Source: an uncultured Fretibacterium sp.
GTDB taxonomy: Bacteria; Synergistota; Synergistia; Synergistales; Aminobacteriaceae
Reading direction: 5' to 3'
DNA length: 31,247 bases
Assembly (NCBI GenBank): GCA_937900285.1
Contig: CALCEM010000052.1
Location: 1-31,247 of the forward strand
The position numbers and the translations under genes were made by a program. The notes under the pieces were generated by a model. It was given only the letters and a program-made list of their open reading frames with translations, did no database searches and was not told the origin of the DNA. Within the stretch, counting starts at the first letter, position 1, and every line of letters starts with the position of its first letter. Below, in pieces: positions 15,481 through 24,029 of the stretch.

Positions 15481-16019
15481 TTTTTTAAATACATCCCTAA
15501 ACCTGAAATTATTCCGCCGATTGCTAAAGCCAAAAACGGATGAACTCCCAAAAATGTAACGCTCAACGCAGTAATAATAAACGCAATAAAATTTATTACG
15601 CCGGACGCAGAATTTTTTATCATTTTGTATAACGAGTTCCAGACCACTACGGCGACACCTGCTCCAGCTCCTGAAAAAAATGCGTTTAAATATGGGTTCG
15701 ATAAATTTGCGATGATTATTCCGGATAATAATAATATCGTTAAAAATGGCGCTGTTGCTGTCCCTAAAACTGCCGCGACCGCTCCAAAAGTTCCACCCAT
15801 TGCGCGACCTGCAACATATGAAAGATTTGTAGCAATTGGGCCGGGCACTGCTGTAGCCAATACGATCATGTCTGAAATTTCTTCATCCGAAAAAATTTTT
15901 AATGCCCGAAGTTCAGATTCAATAACTCCGAGCATGACAATCCCTCCGCCAATAGTAAAAGCTCCAAGCCTAAGAAATCTAAAATAAATTTCTTTACACG
16001 TCAATATTTTTTGCTTCAT
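15477..16019 (-). CDS. Chromate transporter family protein, first half-size subunit
   Basis: A 180-residue membrane protein and partner of the downstream CHR protein. It has the family motif RLGAFTIGGGIVMLGVIESEL (about 17-37) and VPGPIATNLSYVAGRAMGG (54-72), followed by four or so hydrophobic segments. Its ATG lies 26 nt inside the end of gyrB with no visible Shine-Dalgarno, so it should depend on translation of gyrB (reinitiation or coupling). No alternative start outside the overlap is apparent. The substrate is an anion, chromate or sulfate-like, by family knowledge only. Confidence 0.9.
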   Translation of the reverse strand: MKQKILTCKEIYFRFLRLGAFTIGGGIVMLGVIESELRALKIFSDEEISDMIVLATAVPGPIATNLSYVAGRAMGGTFGAVAAVLGTATAPFLTILLLSGIIIANLSNPYLNAFFSGAGAGVAVVVWNSLYKMIKNSASGVINFIAFIITALSVTFLGVHPFLALAIGGIISGLGMYLKK

Positions 16020-17895
16020 GTGCGTTTGCTACTATAAATTCCCGTCTCGGTTCGACCTTATCTCCCATCAAAATATCAAAATATTCATCGGCTAAAAAAT
16101 TATCGTCGACTTCAACCTGTTTTAAAATTCTGTTAGCCGGGTCCATTGTCGTTTCCCATAATTGTTCGGGATTCATTTCGCCTAAACCTTTATAACGCTG
16201 AACGCTGACTCTTGATGCATCCGGAGCGTTGTCGACGTGTGCGCGTAATTCTTTATCAGTGTAACAATAATTTACATTTTTGCCCGACTGCACTCGATAT
16301 AAAGGCGGCTGGGCTAAATATAAATATCCGCTCGTCAATAATTCCGGCATATGTCTGTAAAAAAATGTTAGAAGCAATGTGCTAATATGTGCGCCGTCAA
16401 CATCAGCATCAGTCATTATAATAATTTTATGGTAGCGCAGTTTATTCGCATCAAATTCATTTCCGATCCCGCAGCCTAGAGCCGTTATAATCGTTTGAAT
16501 TTCGCGGTTAGCTAACATTTTGTCCATGTGAGCTTTCTCGACGTTTAAAATTTTTCCTCTCAACGGTAATATAGCCTGAAAAGTTCTGTCGCGTCCCTGT
16601 TTCGCTGAACCTCCTGCGCTGTCTCCTTCAACAATATATAATTCTGTTCGTTCTGGAGTTCTTGATGAACAGTCAGCTAATTTTCCCGGCAAATTCATCC
16701 CGGACATTGCGCCCTTTCTAACTAGTTCACGAGCTTTTTTTGCGGCTTCTCTTGCGTGTCGTGCGCGTATAGCTTTTTCGACGATTGGTTTTACAATTTC
16801 CGGACGGGCTTCAAATTCTGCCATTAATTTTTCATACACAAATGAATCTACTGCCCTGCGGACTTCGCTATTCCCCAATTTAGTTTTAGTTTGTCCTTCA
16901 AATTGCGGCTCACTTAATTTTACAGATAACACGCACGTTAAACCTTCTTTCAAGTCATCTCCGGTTAAATTTTCTTCTTTGTCGCGTAAAATTTTCCCGT
17001 TTCTAGCAGCCTCATTAACAGCACGCGTTAAAGCTGTTCGAAATCCTACGAGATGGGTTCCGCCTTCTGCTGTGTGAATTAAATTCGCGTAAGTATAAAT
17101 ATGTTCTTGATAACCATCGTTATAAATTAATCCTGCATCTATTGCAACATTATCGCGGCTTCCGGAAAATATGATCGGTTTATCGAACAATAAATTTTTA
17201 TCGCGGTCAATATATTTTATAAATGCTTCAATTCCGCCCTTGTAAAAATATTCTCTGTGATCTCCTGTTCTTTCGTCTGTAACGGAAATTTTTAAACCAG
17301 GATTCAAGAACGCTAATTCTTTAAATCTGCCCTTCAACGTGTCCAAAGAGTGATGAACGTCCTCAAAAATTTTTTTATCCGGCATATAATCAATTTTAGT
17401 TCCGCGCCAAGAAGCTGGAATGCCGAGACTTAAATCACTTACTGGAACTCCGCGTTCAAATTTTTGTGATCTTTCTATTCCGTCGCGAGCCACCGTTAAA
17501 ATAAGCCATTCGGATAAAGCGTTCACGACCGAAACTCCAACGCCGTGTAAACCTCCAGAAACTTTATAAGCACCATCGCCAAATTTTCCGCCGGCATGTA
17601 AAACCGTTAAAACTACTTCGCAAGTTGGACGGCCATTATATGGATGTGGATCGGTTGGGATTCCGCGACCGTTATCTTGGACGGTTATGCTTTCATTTTT
17701 ATGAATTATCACATTTATTTCGTTACAAAATCCTGCCATCGCTTCATCTACGGAATTATCTACAACTTCGTATACTAAATGATGTAAGCCTCTTGAACTT
17801 GTATCGCCTATATACATGCCTGGACGTTTTCTGACAGCTTCGAGACCTTCGAGGACTTTTATACTTTCTGCACCGTATTTAATTTCTTCTGGCAT
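15994..17895 (-). CDS. gyrB: DNA gyrase subunit B
   Basis: A 633-residue ATPase subunit of the type IIA topoisomerase that introduces negative supercoils. The GHKL ATP site is visible as YEVVDNSVDEAMAG (about 42-55), QDNGRGIP and GGLHGVGVSVVNAL. The TOPRIM domain has EGDSAGGSAKQGRDR, PLRGKILNVEKA and DADVDGAHI. The C-terminal RYKGLGEMNPEQLWETT motif binds GyrA. The length of about 630 residues fits GyrB without the proteobacterial insert. A ParE reading is less likely given RYKGLGEMNPEQL and the lone context. AGGAG sits 14 nt before the ATG. gyrA and recF are not adjacent. Confidence 0.96.
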   Translation of the reverse strand: MPEEIKYGAESIKVLEGLEAVRKRPGMYIGDTSSRGLHHLVYEVVDNSVDEAMAGFCNEINVIIHKNESITVQDNGRGIPTDPHPYNGRPTCEVVLTVLHAGGKFGDGAYKVSGGLHGVGVSVVNALSEWLILTVARDGIERSQKFERGVPVSDLSLGIPASWRGTKIDYMPDKKIFEDVHHSLDTLKGRFKELAFLNPGLKISVTDERTGDHREYFYKGGIEAFIKYIDRDKNLLFDKPIIFSGSRDNVAIDAGLIYNDGYQEHIYTYANLIHTAEGGTHLVGFRTALTRAVNEAARNGKILRDKEENLTGDDLKEGLTCVLSVKLSEPQFEGQTKTKLGNSEVRRAVDSFVYEKLMAEFEARPEIVKPIVEKAIRARHAREAAKKARELVRKGAMSGMNLPGKLADCSSRTPERTELYIVEGDSAGGSAKQGRDRTFQAILPLRGKILNVEKAHMDKMLANREIQTIITALGCGIGNEFDANKLRYHKIIIMTDADVDGAHISTLLLTFFYRHMPELLTSGYLYLAQPPLYRVQSGKNVNYCYTDKELRAHVDNAPDASRVSVQRYKGLGEMNPEQLWETTMDPANRILKQVEVDDNFLADEYFDILMGDKVEPRREFIVANAHEAKNIDV

Positions 17896-17932
17896 TATAT
17901 TAAAAATTACTCCTGAATTAAATTTTATTGAG

Positions 17933-17941
17933 ATTATAACA
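17933..17941 (-). promoter_or_regulatory. gyrB extended -10 promoter
   Basis: TGTTATAAT on the minus strand (TG at 17941-17940, TATAAT 17938-17933), about 38 nt before gyrB. No -35 match is seen 17 nt upstream. It lies divergently beside the tRNA-Pro promoter. Confidence 0.6.
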
Positions 17942-17974
17942 AATTGCGAACAAAGGGCGATTAAAATATAAATC

Positions 17975-18002
17975 TTGACTAAAAAAATTTTAACGTTAGA
18001 AT
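17975..18002 (+). promoter_or_regulatory. tRNA-Pro promoter
   Basis: TTGACT (17975-17980), 16-nt spacer, TAGAAT (17997-18002), about 17 nt before the tRNA 5' end. The spacer has the same A-tract, TTTTAAC order as the tRNA-Arg promoter. Confidence 0.75.
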
Positions 18003-18018
18003 ACTCAATCAGATTTTA

Positions 18019-18096
18019 CGGGACGTAGCGCAGTCTGGCTAGCGCATCTGCATGGGGTGCAGGGGGTCGGAAGTTCGAATCTTCTCGTCCCGACCA
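18019..18096 (+). tRNA. tRNA-Pro (anticodon GGG)
   Basis: Acceptor stem CGGGACG/CGTCCCG, D-stem GCGC/GCGC, anticodon stem TCTGC/GCAGG (one U-G) with loop ATGGGGT giving anticodon GGG, T-stem GGAAG/CTTCT (one G-U) with TTCGAAT loop, discriminator A, CCA encoded. It reads CCC and CCT. Confidence 0.96.
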
Positions 18097-18109
18097 AAAA
18101 TTTTTTTTG

Positions 18110-18141
18110 AGACTCGGAATTAATTTCAAGAGTCTTTTTTT
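18110..18141 (+). terminator. Terminator of tRNA-Pro
   Basis: AGACTC (18110-18115) pairs with GAGTCT (18130-18135), with an inner GGAA/TTTC helix closing a TTAA loop, followed by a T run to 18141. It starts 14 nt after the tRNA. Confidence 0.8.
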
Positions 18142-18162
18142 ATAGAGTTAGTAAGATGTAAA

Positions 18163-18232
18163 CCCTGTCTCGATTGCGAATTAAAATTTTAATTATTTAA
18201 TTAATTGAGACCGTTTAAGTCCAAAGGGAGGT
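18163..18232 (+). promoter_or_regulatory. Candidate S6:S18 autoregulatory leader of rpsF
   Basis: A long hairpin lies in the rpsF leader: GTCTCGATT (18167-18175) pairs with AATTGAGAC (18203-18211), one G-U, enclosing the palindrome AATTAAAATTTTAATT. CCG (18211-18213) follows at the 3' side of the stem, and CCCT (18163-18166) could pair with AGGG (18225-18228) in the Shine-Dalgarno. Known rpsF leaders bind the S6:S18 complex at a stem with an adjacent conserved CCG and block rpsF translation. The fit is by eye only. Confidence 0.45.
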
Positions 18233-18243
18233 GAAATAAAAAG

Positions 18244-18525
18244 ATGCGTCATTATGAAATGATGGTGATACTTGATGCGGGAATTGAAACGCATTCAGAA
18301 GAGATCGCCAAAGTTGAAGAAGTAATAAAAAATCTTGGTGGCAATGTAACAAAAACGGATCAGCTCGGCAAAAAAACTTTAGCATATCCCATTAATAAAA
18401 AGACTGAAGGATTTTACACAGTATTTTATTTTGATCTTGATGCTGCGCAGACTTTTGAGTTGCGTAGAATTTTGGGTTTGCGTCAAAATATTTACAGGCA
18501 GTTAATGCTCGTGCAGGATGATTAA
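18244..18525 (+). CDS. rpsF: 30S ribosomal protein S6
   Basis: A 93-residue ribosomal protein that binds the central domain of 16S rRNA as a dimer with S18. The family pattern is clear: MRHYEMMVILDAG at the start, LGKKTLAYPINKKTEGFYTVFYFDLD (41-66), and LRQNIYRQLMLVQ at the end. A strong GGGAGGTG site lies about 12 nt before the ATG. It is the first gene of rpsF-ssb-rpsR, a widely conserved order. Confidence 0.98.
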   Translation: MRHYEMMVILDAGIETHSEEIAKVEEVIKNLGGNVTKTDQLGKKTLAYPINKKTEGFYTVFYFDLDAAQTFELRRILGLRQNIYRQLMLVQDD

Positions 18526-18551
18526 AATTTTTGGAGGCTATAAAATTTTTT

Positions 18552-19082
18552 ATGAGAGGATTTAACAGAGCTATTATTGCAGGAAATTTAACGCGCGATC
18601 CTGATTTGAGATATACTGTGAACAGGCGTGCAGTTTTGTCGTTTACTGTTGCTGTGAATTACAGATACAAAAATAATAATGGCGAGTATCAGGATGGAGC
18701 TGATTATATTCCCGTTGTAGTGTGGGGTCCACAAGCTGAATCTTTAGGAAAATTTTTAAAGAAAGGTAGCCCCGTCCTGGTTGAAGGTCAGATCAGAACC
18801 AGAAGTTACGAAGCGAAAGATGGCTCAGGCAAAAGATACGTAACTGAATTAATCGCCGGAAATGTTGTGATGTTGGGTTCACGCGAAAAAAATAATAATT
18901 CGGATGATCTCCAAAATAATGATTTTCCTTCAATGGATGATTTAAATTTTACGGGAAATGATGGCGATAATTTTGGAAGTTTGAATGAAGGCGGTTTCAA
19001 TGAACCTAAAGCTAACAGCGTAAATTCAAAATTTGATCAAGTTCCGCCAAATAATGACCCTGAAACTGATATTCCGTTTTAA
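18552..19082 (+). CDS. ssb: Single-stranded DNA-binding protein
   Basis: SSB coats single-stranded DNA in replication, repair and recombination. About 176 residues: an OB fold at 1-108 (FNRAIIAGNLTRDPDLRYT, VVVWGPQAESLGKFLKKGSPVLVEGQIRTRSYE), then a disordered Asn/Gly/Asp tail ending in DPETDIPF, the acidic-hydrophobic tip that recruits partner proteins. I place the start at ATG 18552, which gives the canonical MRGFNRAII N-terminus, with GGAGG 14 nt upstream. The TTG at 18531 that would add seven residues lies inside the Shine-Dalgarno itself. Confidence 0.97.
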   Translation: MRGFNRAIIAGNLTRDPDLRYTVNRRAVLSFTVAVNYRYKNNNGEYQDGADYIPVVVWGPQAESLGKFLKKGSPVLVEGQIRTRSYEAKDGSGKRYVTELIAGNVVMLGSREKNNNSDDLQNNDFPSMDDLNFTGNDGDNFGSLNEGGFNEPKANSVNSKFDQVPPNNDPETDIPF

Positions 19083-19141
19083 TTTTTGGTGAAATAGTAA
19101 AATAAAAATTTAAAAATTTTCGAGAGGAGGATTTAAATAAA

Positions 19142-19423
19142 TTGGACGAACGTGAAGAAATGTCTCGCGGCGCTTCTGCTCCAATGCGCGGAGGTTTGAG
19201 GCGTGGAAGTTCGAGACGCAGGCCGAGATTTTGTTATTATTGCGTTGAAAAAAATGAAAAAGTTGATTATAAAGACGTTGAAAAATTACGCAAATATATA
19301 AGTGAACGCGGAAAAATAATTCCTCGTCGTGTCACTGGAAATTGTGCAAAACATCAGCGTTTAATCACTGAAGCTATTAAGCGCGCTAGATATATGGCGT
19401 TATTGCCGTATTCATTGGACTAA
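19142..19423 (+). CDS. rpsR: 30S ribosomal protein S18
   Basis: A 93-residue partner of S6 on the 30S platform. The conserved core RRRPRFCYYC, DYKDVEKLRKYISERGKIIPRR and TGNCAKHQRLITEAIKRARYMALLPY is complete. CxxC near residue 31 plus Cys and His at NCAKH make it the zinc-binding (C+) form. The start is TTG, 11 nt after GAGGAGG; an internal ATG at 19160 is 29 nt from that site and less likely. The N-terminal 25 residues are Arg/Gly rich. Confidence 0.97.
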   Translation: MDEREEMSRGASAPMRGGLRRGSSRRRPRFCYYCVEKNEKVDYKDVEKLRKYISERGKIIPRRVTGNCAKHQRLITEAIKRARYMALLPYSLD

Positions 19424-19451
19424 GCAAAATAAAAATTTAATTTTAATAATC

Positions 19452-20378
19452 ATGGGACAGGTAATATTTTTTGCGGTTTTAACTTTAATATTAATTGTCG
19501 CTGGGTTTTTTGTACCTGTCGCCGGGTTTTTTGCTTTAATGCTTTGTCCTTTGCCTTTAGCCGTTTGCGCGTGCGGTGAGGGACATAAAAAGGCAGCCTT
19601 TGCAGAAATAATTGTGGAGGCTGTTTTATTATTAGCAATTTCGCCGACGATGGCATTATATTTTTTATTGGGCTGTGCACCGTTGAGCGGAACAATTTTA
19701 ATTTTAAGTGAATCGAAAAAATATAAAAGCTCCGAAAATTATTTAATATGTGTCGCAGTTTCGATCGTTTCAAAATTGTTTGTAATGTTTGTTTTTTGGA
19801 TGTTTACAGGAAAAAATATTTTATTGCCGGATGCTAACGCAGTTAAAATTTTAATGTCGCAAATTTATGGGAATGATCGCGAAATTAAAAATTTATTGAA
19901 TCAGGTTTTAATTATTTTCCCTAAAATGATCCCTGCGATTTTAATATTATTTTCGAGTTTGGAAGCTTTTTTAAATTATTCGTTATGTAACGTTCTCGTA
20001 AAAAAATTTTATCCTAGTAAAAAACATCCTGAAGATTTTCCGGCTTTCACATCCTGGAGATTTCCAAAATCTTTAATGACAGTATTATTTTTTGCGTTAA
20101 TGATTGGATATTTTACGGATTTTGATGACCATCCAGACTTAGCAATGTTCGCGATAAACTTGCAGATTTTAATTAATTTTATAATGTACGCTGAAGGCTT
20201 CTCGTTAATATTTTGGTTCATGAACAGATATAAATTTAATAAAATTTTTAAGAGTTTGGGCGGGATATTATTATTATTTTTTCCGTTTTTATGGGCATGG
20301 GTGATAATTATGGGAATGTGCGATAACGTTTTTAATTTCAGGGAAAAATTATCCGGCAGTTGTAACTTGAAAAAGTAA
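19452..20378 (+). CDS. DUF2232 (YybS-like) integral membrane protein
   Basis: A 308-residue multi-pass membrane protein of unknown function. About seven to eight hydrophobic segments are visible: residues 4-34, 48-66, 70-84, 97-117, 152-172, 206-224, 232-258 and 267-288. The family is usually found directly after rpsR and before the gdpP phosphodiesterase and rplI; here the block ends with this gene and a two-component system follows. There is no Shine-Dalgarno and only 28 nt to rpsR, so coupling or weak initiation is expected. Assignment rests on topology plus position. Confidence 0.75.
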   Translation: MGQVIFFAVLTLILIVAGFFVPVAGFFALMLCPLPLAVCACGEGHKKAAFAEIIVEAVLLLAISPTMALYFLLGCAPLSGTILILSESKKYKSSENYLICVAVSIVSKLFVMFVFWMFTGKNILLPDANAVKILMSQIYGNDREIKNLLNQVLIIFPKMIPAILILFSSLEAFLNYSLCNVLVKKFYPSKKHPEDFPAFTSWRFPKSLMTVLFFALMIGYFTDFDDHPDLAMFAINLQILINFIMYAEGFSLIFWFMNRYKFNKIFKSLGGILLLFFPFLWAWVIIMGMCDNVFNFREKLSGSCNLKK

Positions 20379-20509
20379 ATATTTTTGTATCTGTAAAATT
20401 TTTTCATTTCTAATTTTGTGCTGTTCATTACGTAAAATATTTTTGAATATTTCCATTAAAATAAATCTCAGGTAATTTTTTATTTTTTCACGGAGGCTTT
20501 TTTTTAAAC

Positions 20510-21187
20510 ATGAAAATTTTAATTGTTGAAGACGAGATTTCAATTTCTGAAGTAGTAGCAGCCTATTTAGAACGCGAAAATTATGAAACAGTTTGCGCAA
20601 CTGACGGCGAACAAGCTTTAAATTTATTTTTTCACGATTCTTTTAATCTCGTCATTTTAGATCTCATGCTCCCAAAATTAAACGGCATCGAAGTCTGTAA
20701 ACACATCCGCCAAAAATCTGACGTTCCTATTATTATGCTGACCGCTAAAAATTCAGAATCTGATGTCGTCGCAGGTCTCGATGCAGGGGCAAATGATTAC
20801 GTCGCCAAACCTTTCAGCCCACGCGTCTTAATGGCCAGAATACGCGCACAATTACGCCCAACAGATTCACGCAAAAAAGTTCCGTCAATAACTTGCGCAA
20901 ATGGCAGAATTGAAATTGATACTGAACGCGTCGAAATTCGTAAGGACGGCAACGTTATACCAGTCACGAAAAGCGAATTTTTAATTTTTTTAACGCTCGC
21001 CTCAAAACCCATCCGCACCTGGTCAAGAGAAGAAATTATTTCAAATGCTCTCGGCGAAAATTATGACGGCTTCGACAGAACTATTGACACTTACATTAAA
21101 AATTTACGCAAGAAATTAGCAGAACCTGAACACGAAAACGGCTGGATTAAAACCGTTTATGGATTTGGTTACAGATTTGATGAATAA
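20510..21187 (+). CDS. OmpR/PhoB-family response regulator
   Basis: A 225-residue two-component regulator. The receiver domain (1-115) has the acidic pair Glu7/Asp8, the phosphoacceptor Asp51 in VILDLMLPKLNG, the switch Thr in MLTAKN and Lys in YVAKPFS. A winged-helix DNA-binding domain (about 128-223) carries LTLASKPIRTWSREEI and DRTIDTYIKNLRKKLAE, typical of OmpR types. GGAGG is 13 nt before the ATG. It is followed after 18 nt by its sensor kinase. The regulon is unknown; no adjacent exporter or stress gene points to a signal. Confidence 0.96.
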   Translation: MKILIVEDEISISEVVAAYLERENYETVCATDGEQALNLFFHDSFNLVILDLMLPKLNGIEVCKHIRQKSDVPIIMLTAKNSESDVVAGLDAGANDYVAKPFSPRVLMARIRAQLRPTDSRKKVPSITCANGRIEIDTERVEIRKDGNVIPVTKSEFLIFLTLASKPIRTWSREEIISNALGENYDGFDRTIDTYIKNLRKKLAEPEHENGWIKTVYGFGYRFDE

Positions 21188-21205
21188 ATTTAAATTGATT
21201 TCAAT

Positions 21206-22546
21206 ATGAAAAATAAATCTTTACGCGCACATTTTTTATTATTATATATTTTGCTCGCGATTTTCAGCGGTATAGTCGTGCCGGCTTTGGGAGCTTTGTT
21301 GAGCCGAAATGCTTTCATGAAATATCAAACCGAAAAATTACAGGCTGACCTCGAAAGTTTAAAAAATTCTCTCGATGAATTATTTAACGAGGATGGAATA
21401 TGGAAACGCCGGCGGGTTATGGATATTTTACGGCCTGCTCCTCAATGGGGCGGAATGAGAATAATTTTAAGGGATTCAAATAATTATGAAATTTACACGC
21501 TTAAACCCCCGAATATTCGATCGGCAATTGTAGAAGGCGTGCAAACTCAACACATAAATATACAACTTGAAAACGGTAGCTTGGAAATTTTTAGGCGCAT
21601 TCCATCCGGACGTTACGAAGAGAAATTTATATCTTATTTGACATGGTACACTCTCGCAGGTGCTTTAATAATGATCTTGATCGCCTGCGGTTTAGGTTTT
21701 GTGATATCCGAAAAGTTAAGCAGACCCGTAATAAATGCAATTAAACGCACTAAAAAAATTAGCAACGGCGATTATAATTTTAATGACGAAAATATAAAAC
21801 CCTCCGGAATTTCTGAACTTGATGAGCTGTTAAAATCCGTTAATTTATTGGGCAGGTCATTAGCCAATCAGGAAATTTTACGACAAAGATTAATGACGGA
21901 TATTGCTCACGAATTAAAAACGCCCTTGACTGTAACGAGAACTCAAATTGAAGCGATTGCCGATGGAATTTTACAGCCAACGCCGGAACGTTTAAATTTA
22001 TGCGTGAACGAAATGGAGCGACTTGGGAGTTTAATCGAGGATGTAGAATCTTTATCAAGGCTCGAAGGCGAAAATATTGAATTGCGTACGGAAAATATAA
22101 ATTTAAAAAAATTCCTCGAAAATATAATTGAAAGTTTTCAGCCGCTTTTTAAACAGCATAAAATTAAAATTGTTTCGCAGCTCGAAAATAATATTTATTC
22201 CGAAATTGATCCCGATAGATTTCGCCACGCAATTGATAATTTATTGTCGAATGCTTTACGTTATACGGATGCCGGCGGAGTTGTGAAAATTAATTTATAT
22301 CGCGACAAAAGTAAAAATAATATCGTCATCGAAGTTGCTGATAATGGAACAGGAATTAATAAAAATGATTTGCCTCATATATTTGACAGATTTTACAGAA
22401 CCGATGAATCGCGAACACGAGTAACAGGCGGTAAAGGTGTCGGCCTCTCAATAGTAAAAGCATCTGTCGAAGCTCATGGCGGAAATATAAGCGTTGAAAG
22501 TGAAATAAATAAAGGGTCTTGCTTTAAAATAAATTTGCCGGATTAA
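21206..22546 (+). CDS. Sensor histidine kinase
   Basis: A 446-residue membrane sensor, partner of the preceding regulator. Transmembrane helices at about 9-32 and 143-167 flank a 110-residue extracytoplasmic domain with no recognised fold. A HAMP linker (168-222) leads to the HisKA helix with phosphoacceptor His235 in DIAHELKTPLT. The ATPase domain has DNLLSNALRYTD (N box), VADNGTGI (G1), FDRFYR (F box) and GKGVGLSIV (G2). No Shine-Dalgarno is visible in the 18-nt gap, so it may be coupled to the regulator. Signal unknown. Confidence 0.96.
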   Translation: MKNKSLRAHFLLLYILLAIFSGIVVPALGALLSRNAFMKYQTEKLQADLESLKNSLDELFNEDGIWKRRRVMDILRPAPQWGGMRIILRDSNNYEIYTLKPPNIRSAIVEGVQTQHINIQLENGSLEIFRRIPSGRYEEKFISYLTWYTLAGALIMILIACGLGFVISEKLSRPVINAIKRTKKISNGDYNFNDENIKPSGISELDELLKSVNLLGRSLANQEILRQRLMTDIAHELKTPLTVTRTQIEAIADGILQPTPERLNLCVNEMERLGSLIEDVESLSRLEGENIELRTENINLKKFLENIIESFQPLFKQHKIKIVSQLENNIYSEIDPDRFRHAIDNLLSNALRYTDAGGVVKINLYRDKSKNNIVIEVADNGTGINKNDLPHIFDRFYRTDESRTRVTGGKGVGLSIVKASVEAHGGNISVESEINKGSCFKINLPD

Positions 22547-22580
22547 TTTCAAAACTTTAAGGAGAAAAAAATTTTTAATC

Positions 22581-23069
22581 ATGAAAACAATTGCATTATA
22601 TCCCGGTTCATTTGATCCAATTACTAACGGTCATATTTATATAGCTGAAAGAGCTGCGGCAGTTTTTGACGAAGTTATTTTAAGCGTGCTTTTAAATTCT
22701 AATAAAAATTCTACGTTTTCAGTTAAAGAACGTTGCGAAATGGCGGAAGAATCTTTAAAGCATGTGAAAAATATTAAAGTTGATAATTTTGACGGGCTGT
22801 TGATTGATTATGCAAAACAAAAAAAAGCAAGCGTCATAATTCGGGGTTTACGCGCAATGTCAGATTTTGAATACGAATTTCAAATGGCTTTGATGAATCG
22901 AAAATTAGCTCCGGAAATTGAAACGTTTTTCATTGTGACCGACCCTAAATATTCGTACGTTTCGAGCAGCAGCATACGTGAAATTTTTCATTTTGGTGGC
23001 ACTGTTGATAATGTTGTGCCCGAATGCGTATTTAAAAAGTTAATCGAACATTTTAAAATAAATAATTAA
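22581..23069 (+). CDS. coaD: Phosphopantetheine adenylyltransferase
   Basis: Converts 4'-phosphopantetheine and ATP to dephospho-CoA, the penultimate step of CoA synthesis. 162 residues. The nucleotidyltransferase TxGH-type motif is seen in YPGSFDPITNGHIYI (7-21), RGLRAMSDFEYEFQMALMNR in the middle and YVSSSSIREI near 130, which corresponds to the ISSTxxR motif. AAGGAG lies 16 nt before the ATG, one of the longest spacings here. It sits 34 nt after the kinase gene. Confidence 0.97.
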   Translation: MKTIALYPGSFDPITNGHIYIAERAAAVFDEVILSVLLNSNKNSTFSVKERCEMAEESLKHVKNIKVDNFDGLLIDYAKQKKASVIIRGLRAMSDFEYEFQMALMNRKLAPEIETFFIVTDPKYSYVSSSSIREIFHFGGTVDNVVPECVFKKLIEHFKINN

Positions 23070-23096
23070 ATTAAAAGTTTGGAGGTAAAAATTTTA

Positions 23097-24029
23097 ATGT
23101 CAGTAAATTTAAGAGGCAGGAATTTTTTAAGCTTAATGGATTTTACCCGCGATGAAATAAATTATTTACTTGATCTCGCAAGTGATCTCAAATCTAAAAA
23201 ACGCGCTGGCATTCGTGGGAACACTTTAGCCGGCAAAAATATCGCGCTGTTATTTGAAAAGGCTTCGACCAGAACCAGGTGCGCTTTTACTGTAGCATGT
23301 AACGATGAGGGAGCATTCCCGGAATTTTTGAGCAAAAATGATATACATCTCGGAGCAAAAGAAGACGTAAAGGACACCGCCAGAGTTTTAGGCAGAATGT
23401 TCGACGGAATAGAATTCAGAGGATTTAAACAGGAAACAGTCGAGACACTTGCAAAATATTCGGGCGTGCCAGTCTGGAACGGTTTAACCGATACGGATCA
23501 CCCGACGCAGGTTTTAGCGGATTTTTTGACGCTGCGTGAAAATTTTGGAAAATTGCAGGGCTTGAAGCTCGTATATTTTGGAGATGGCCGTAACAATATG
23601 TCAAATGCCTTAATGATAGGTTGCGCAAAAATGGGAATTGAATATATTATCTGTTGTCCTGCAGAACTCAAGCCTGAAAAAAAATTAATGGATTTATGCA
23701 TATCGATAGGCGGAAATATAAAAATTATTAATGATCCTGTTCAGGCCGTAATCGGAGCGGATGCAATTTATACGGATGTTTGGGTGTCGATGGGCGAAGA
23801 GAATTTAAAGGAAGAACGTTATAAATTATTAGCCCCGTGGCAGGTCAACAAAAATTTATTTAATTTAACCGGCAAAAGCTCAACGATATTTTTACATTGT
23901 TTACCAGCAGTGAAGGGCGCAGAAGTCACTGAGGAAGTATTTGAGGCAGGGTATTCAAAAGTATTTGACGAAGCTGAGAACCGTATGCACACAATTAAAG
24001 CCGTAATGGTTGCAACGCTCGGAGCATGA
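23097..24029 (+). CDS. argF: Ornithine carbamoyltransferase
   Basis: Transfers a carbamoyl group between carbamoyl phosphate/ornithine and citrulline. About 310 residues. The carbamoyl-phosphate site STRTR is at 57-61, HPTQ at 135-138 and HCLPA near 265-270; the ornithine loop is read as VSMGEE. The start is ATG 23097 with GGAGG 11 nt upstream; the TTG at 23079 belongs to the Shine-Dalgarno. The direction is not set by sequence: it could be anabolic (ArgF) or catabolic (ArcB). No arginine deiminase or carbamate kinase gene is adjacent. The stop overlaps the next gene by 4 nt. Confidence 0.95.
   Translation: MSVNLRGRNFLSLMDFTRDEINYLLDLASDLKSKKRAGIRGNTLAGKNIALLFEKASTRTRCAFTVACNDEGAFPEFLSKNDIHLGAKEDVKDTARVLGRMFDGIEFRGFKQETVETLAKYSGVPVWNGLTDTDHPTQVLADFLTLRENFGKLQGLKLVYFGDGRNNMSNALMIGCAKMGIEYIICCPAELKPEKKLMDLCISIGGNIKIINDPVQAVIGADAIYTDVWVSMGEENLKEERYKLLAPWQVNKNLFNLTGKSSTIFLHCLPAVKGAEVTEEVFEAGYSKVFDEAENRMHTIKAVMVATLGA

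Noticed and set aside
18531..18551. TTG start that would lengthen SSB by seven residues
   Set aside because: The TTG is fused to the GGAGG Shine-Dalgarno; ATG 18552 gives the canonical SSB N-terminus.
20379..20509. 131-bp gap before the response regulator examined for a promoter or small RNA
   Set aside because: AT-rich with several TATAAT-like strings but no pair of boxes at proper spacing and no stable hairpin; nothing I can defend.
23079..23096. TTG start that would lengthen ornithine carbamoyltransferase by six residues
   Set aside because: Same situation: TTG overlaps GGAGG, and ATG 23097 is correctly placed behind it.
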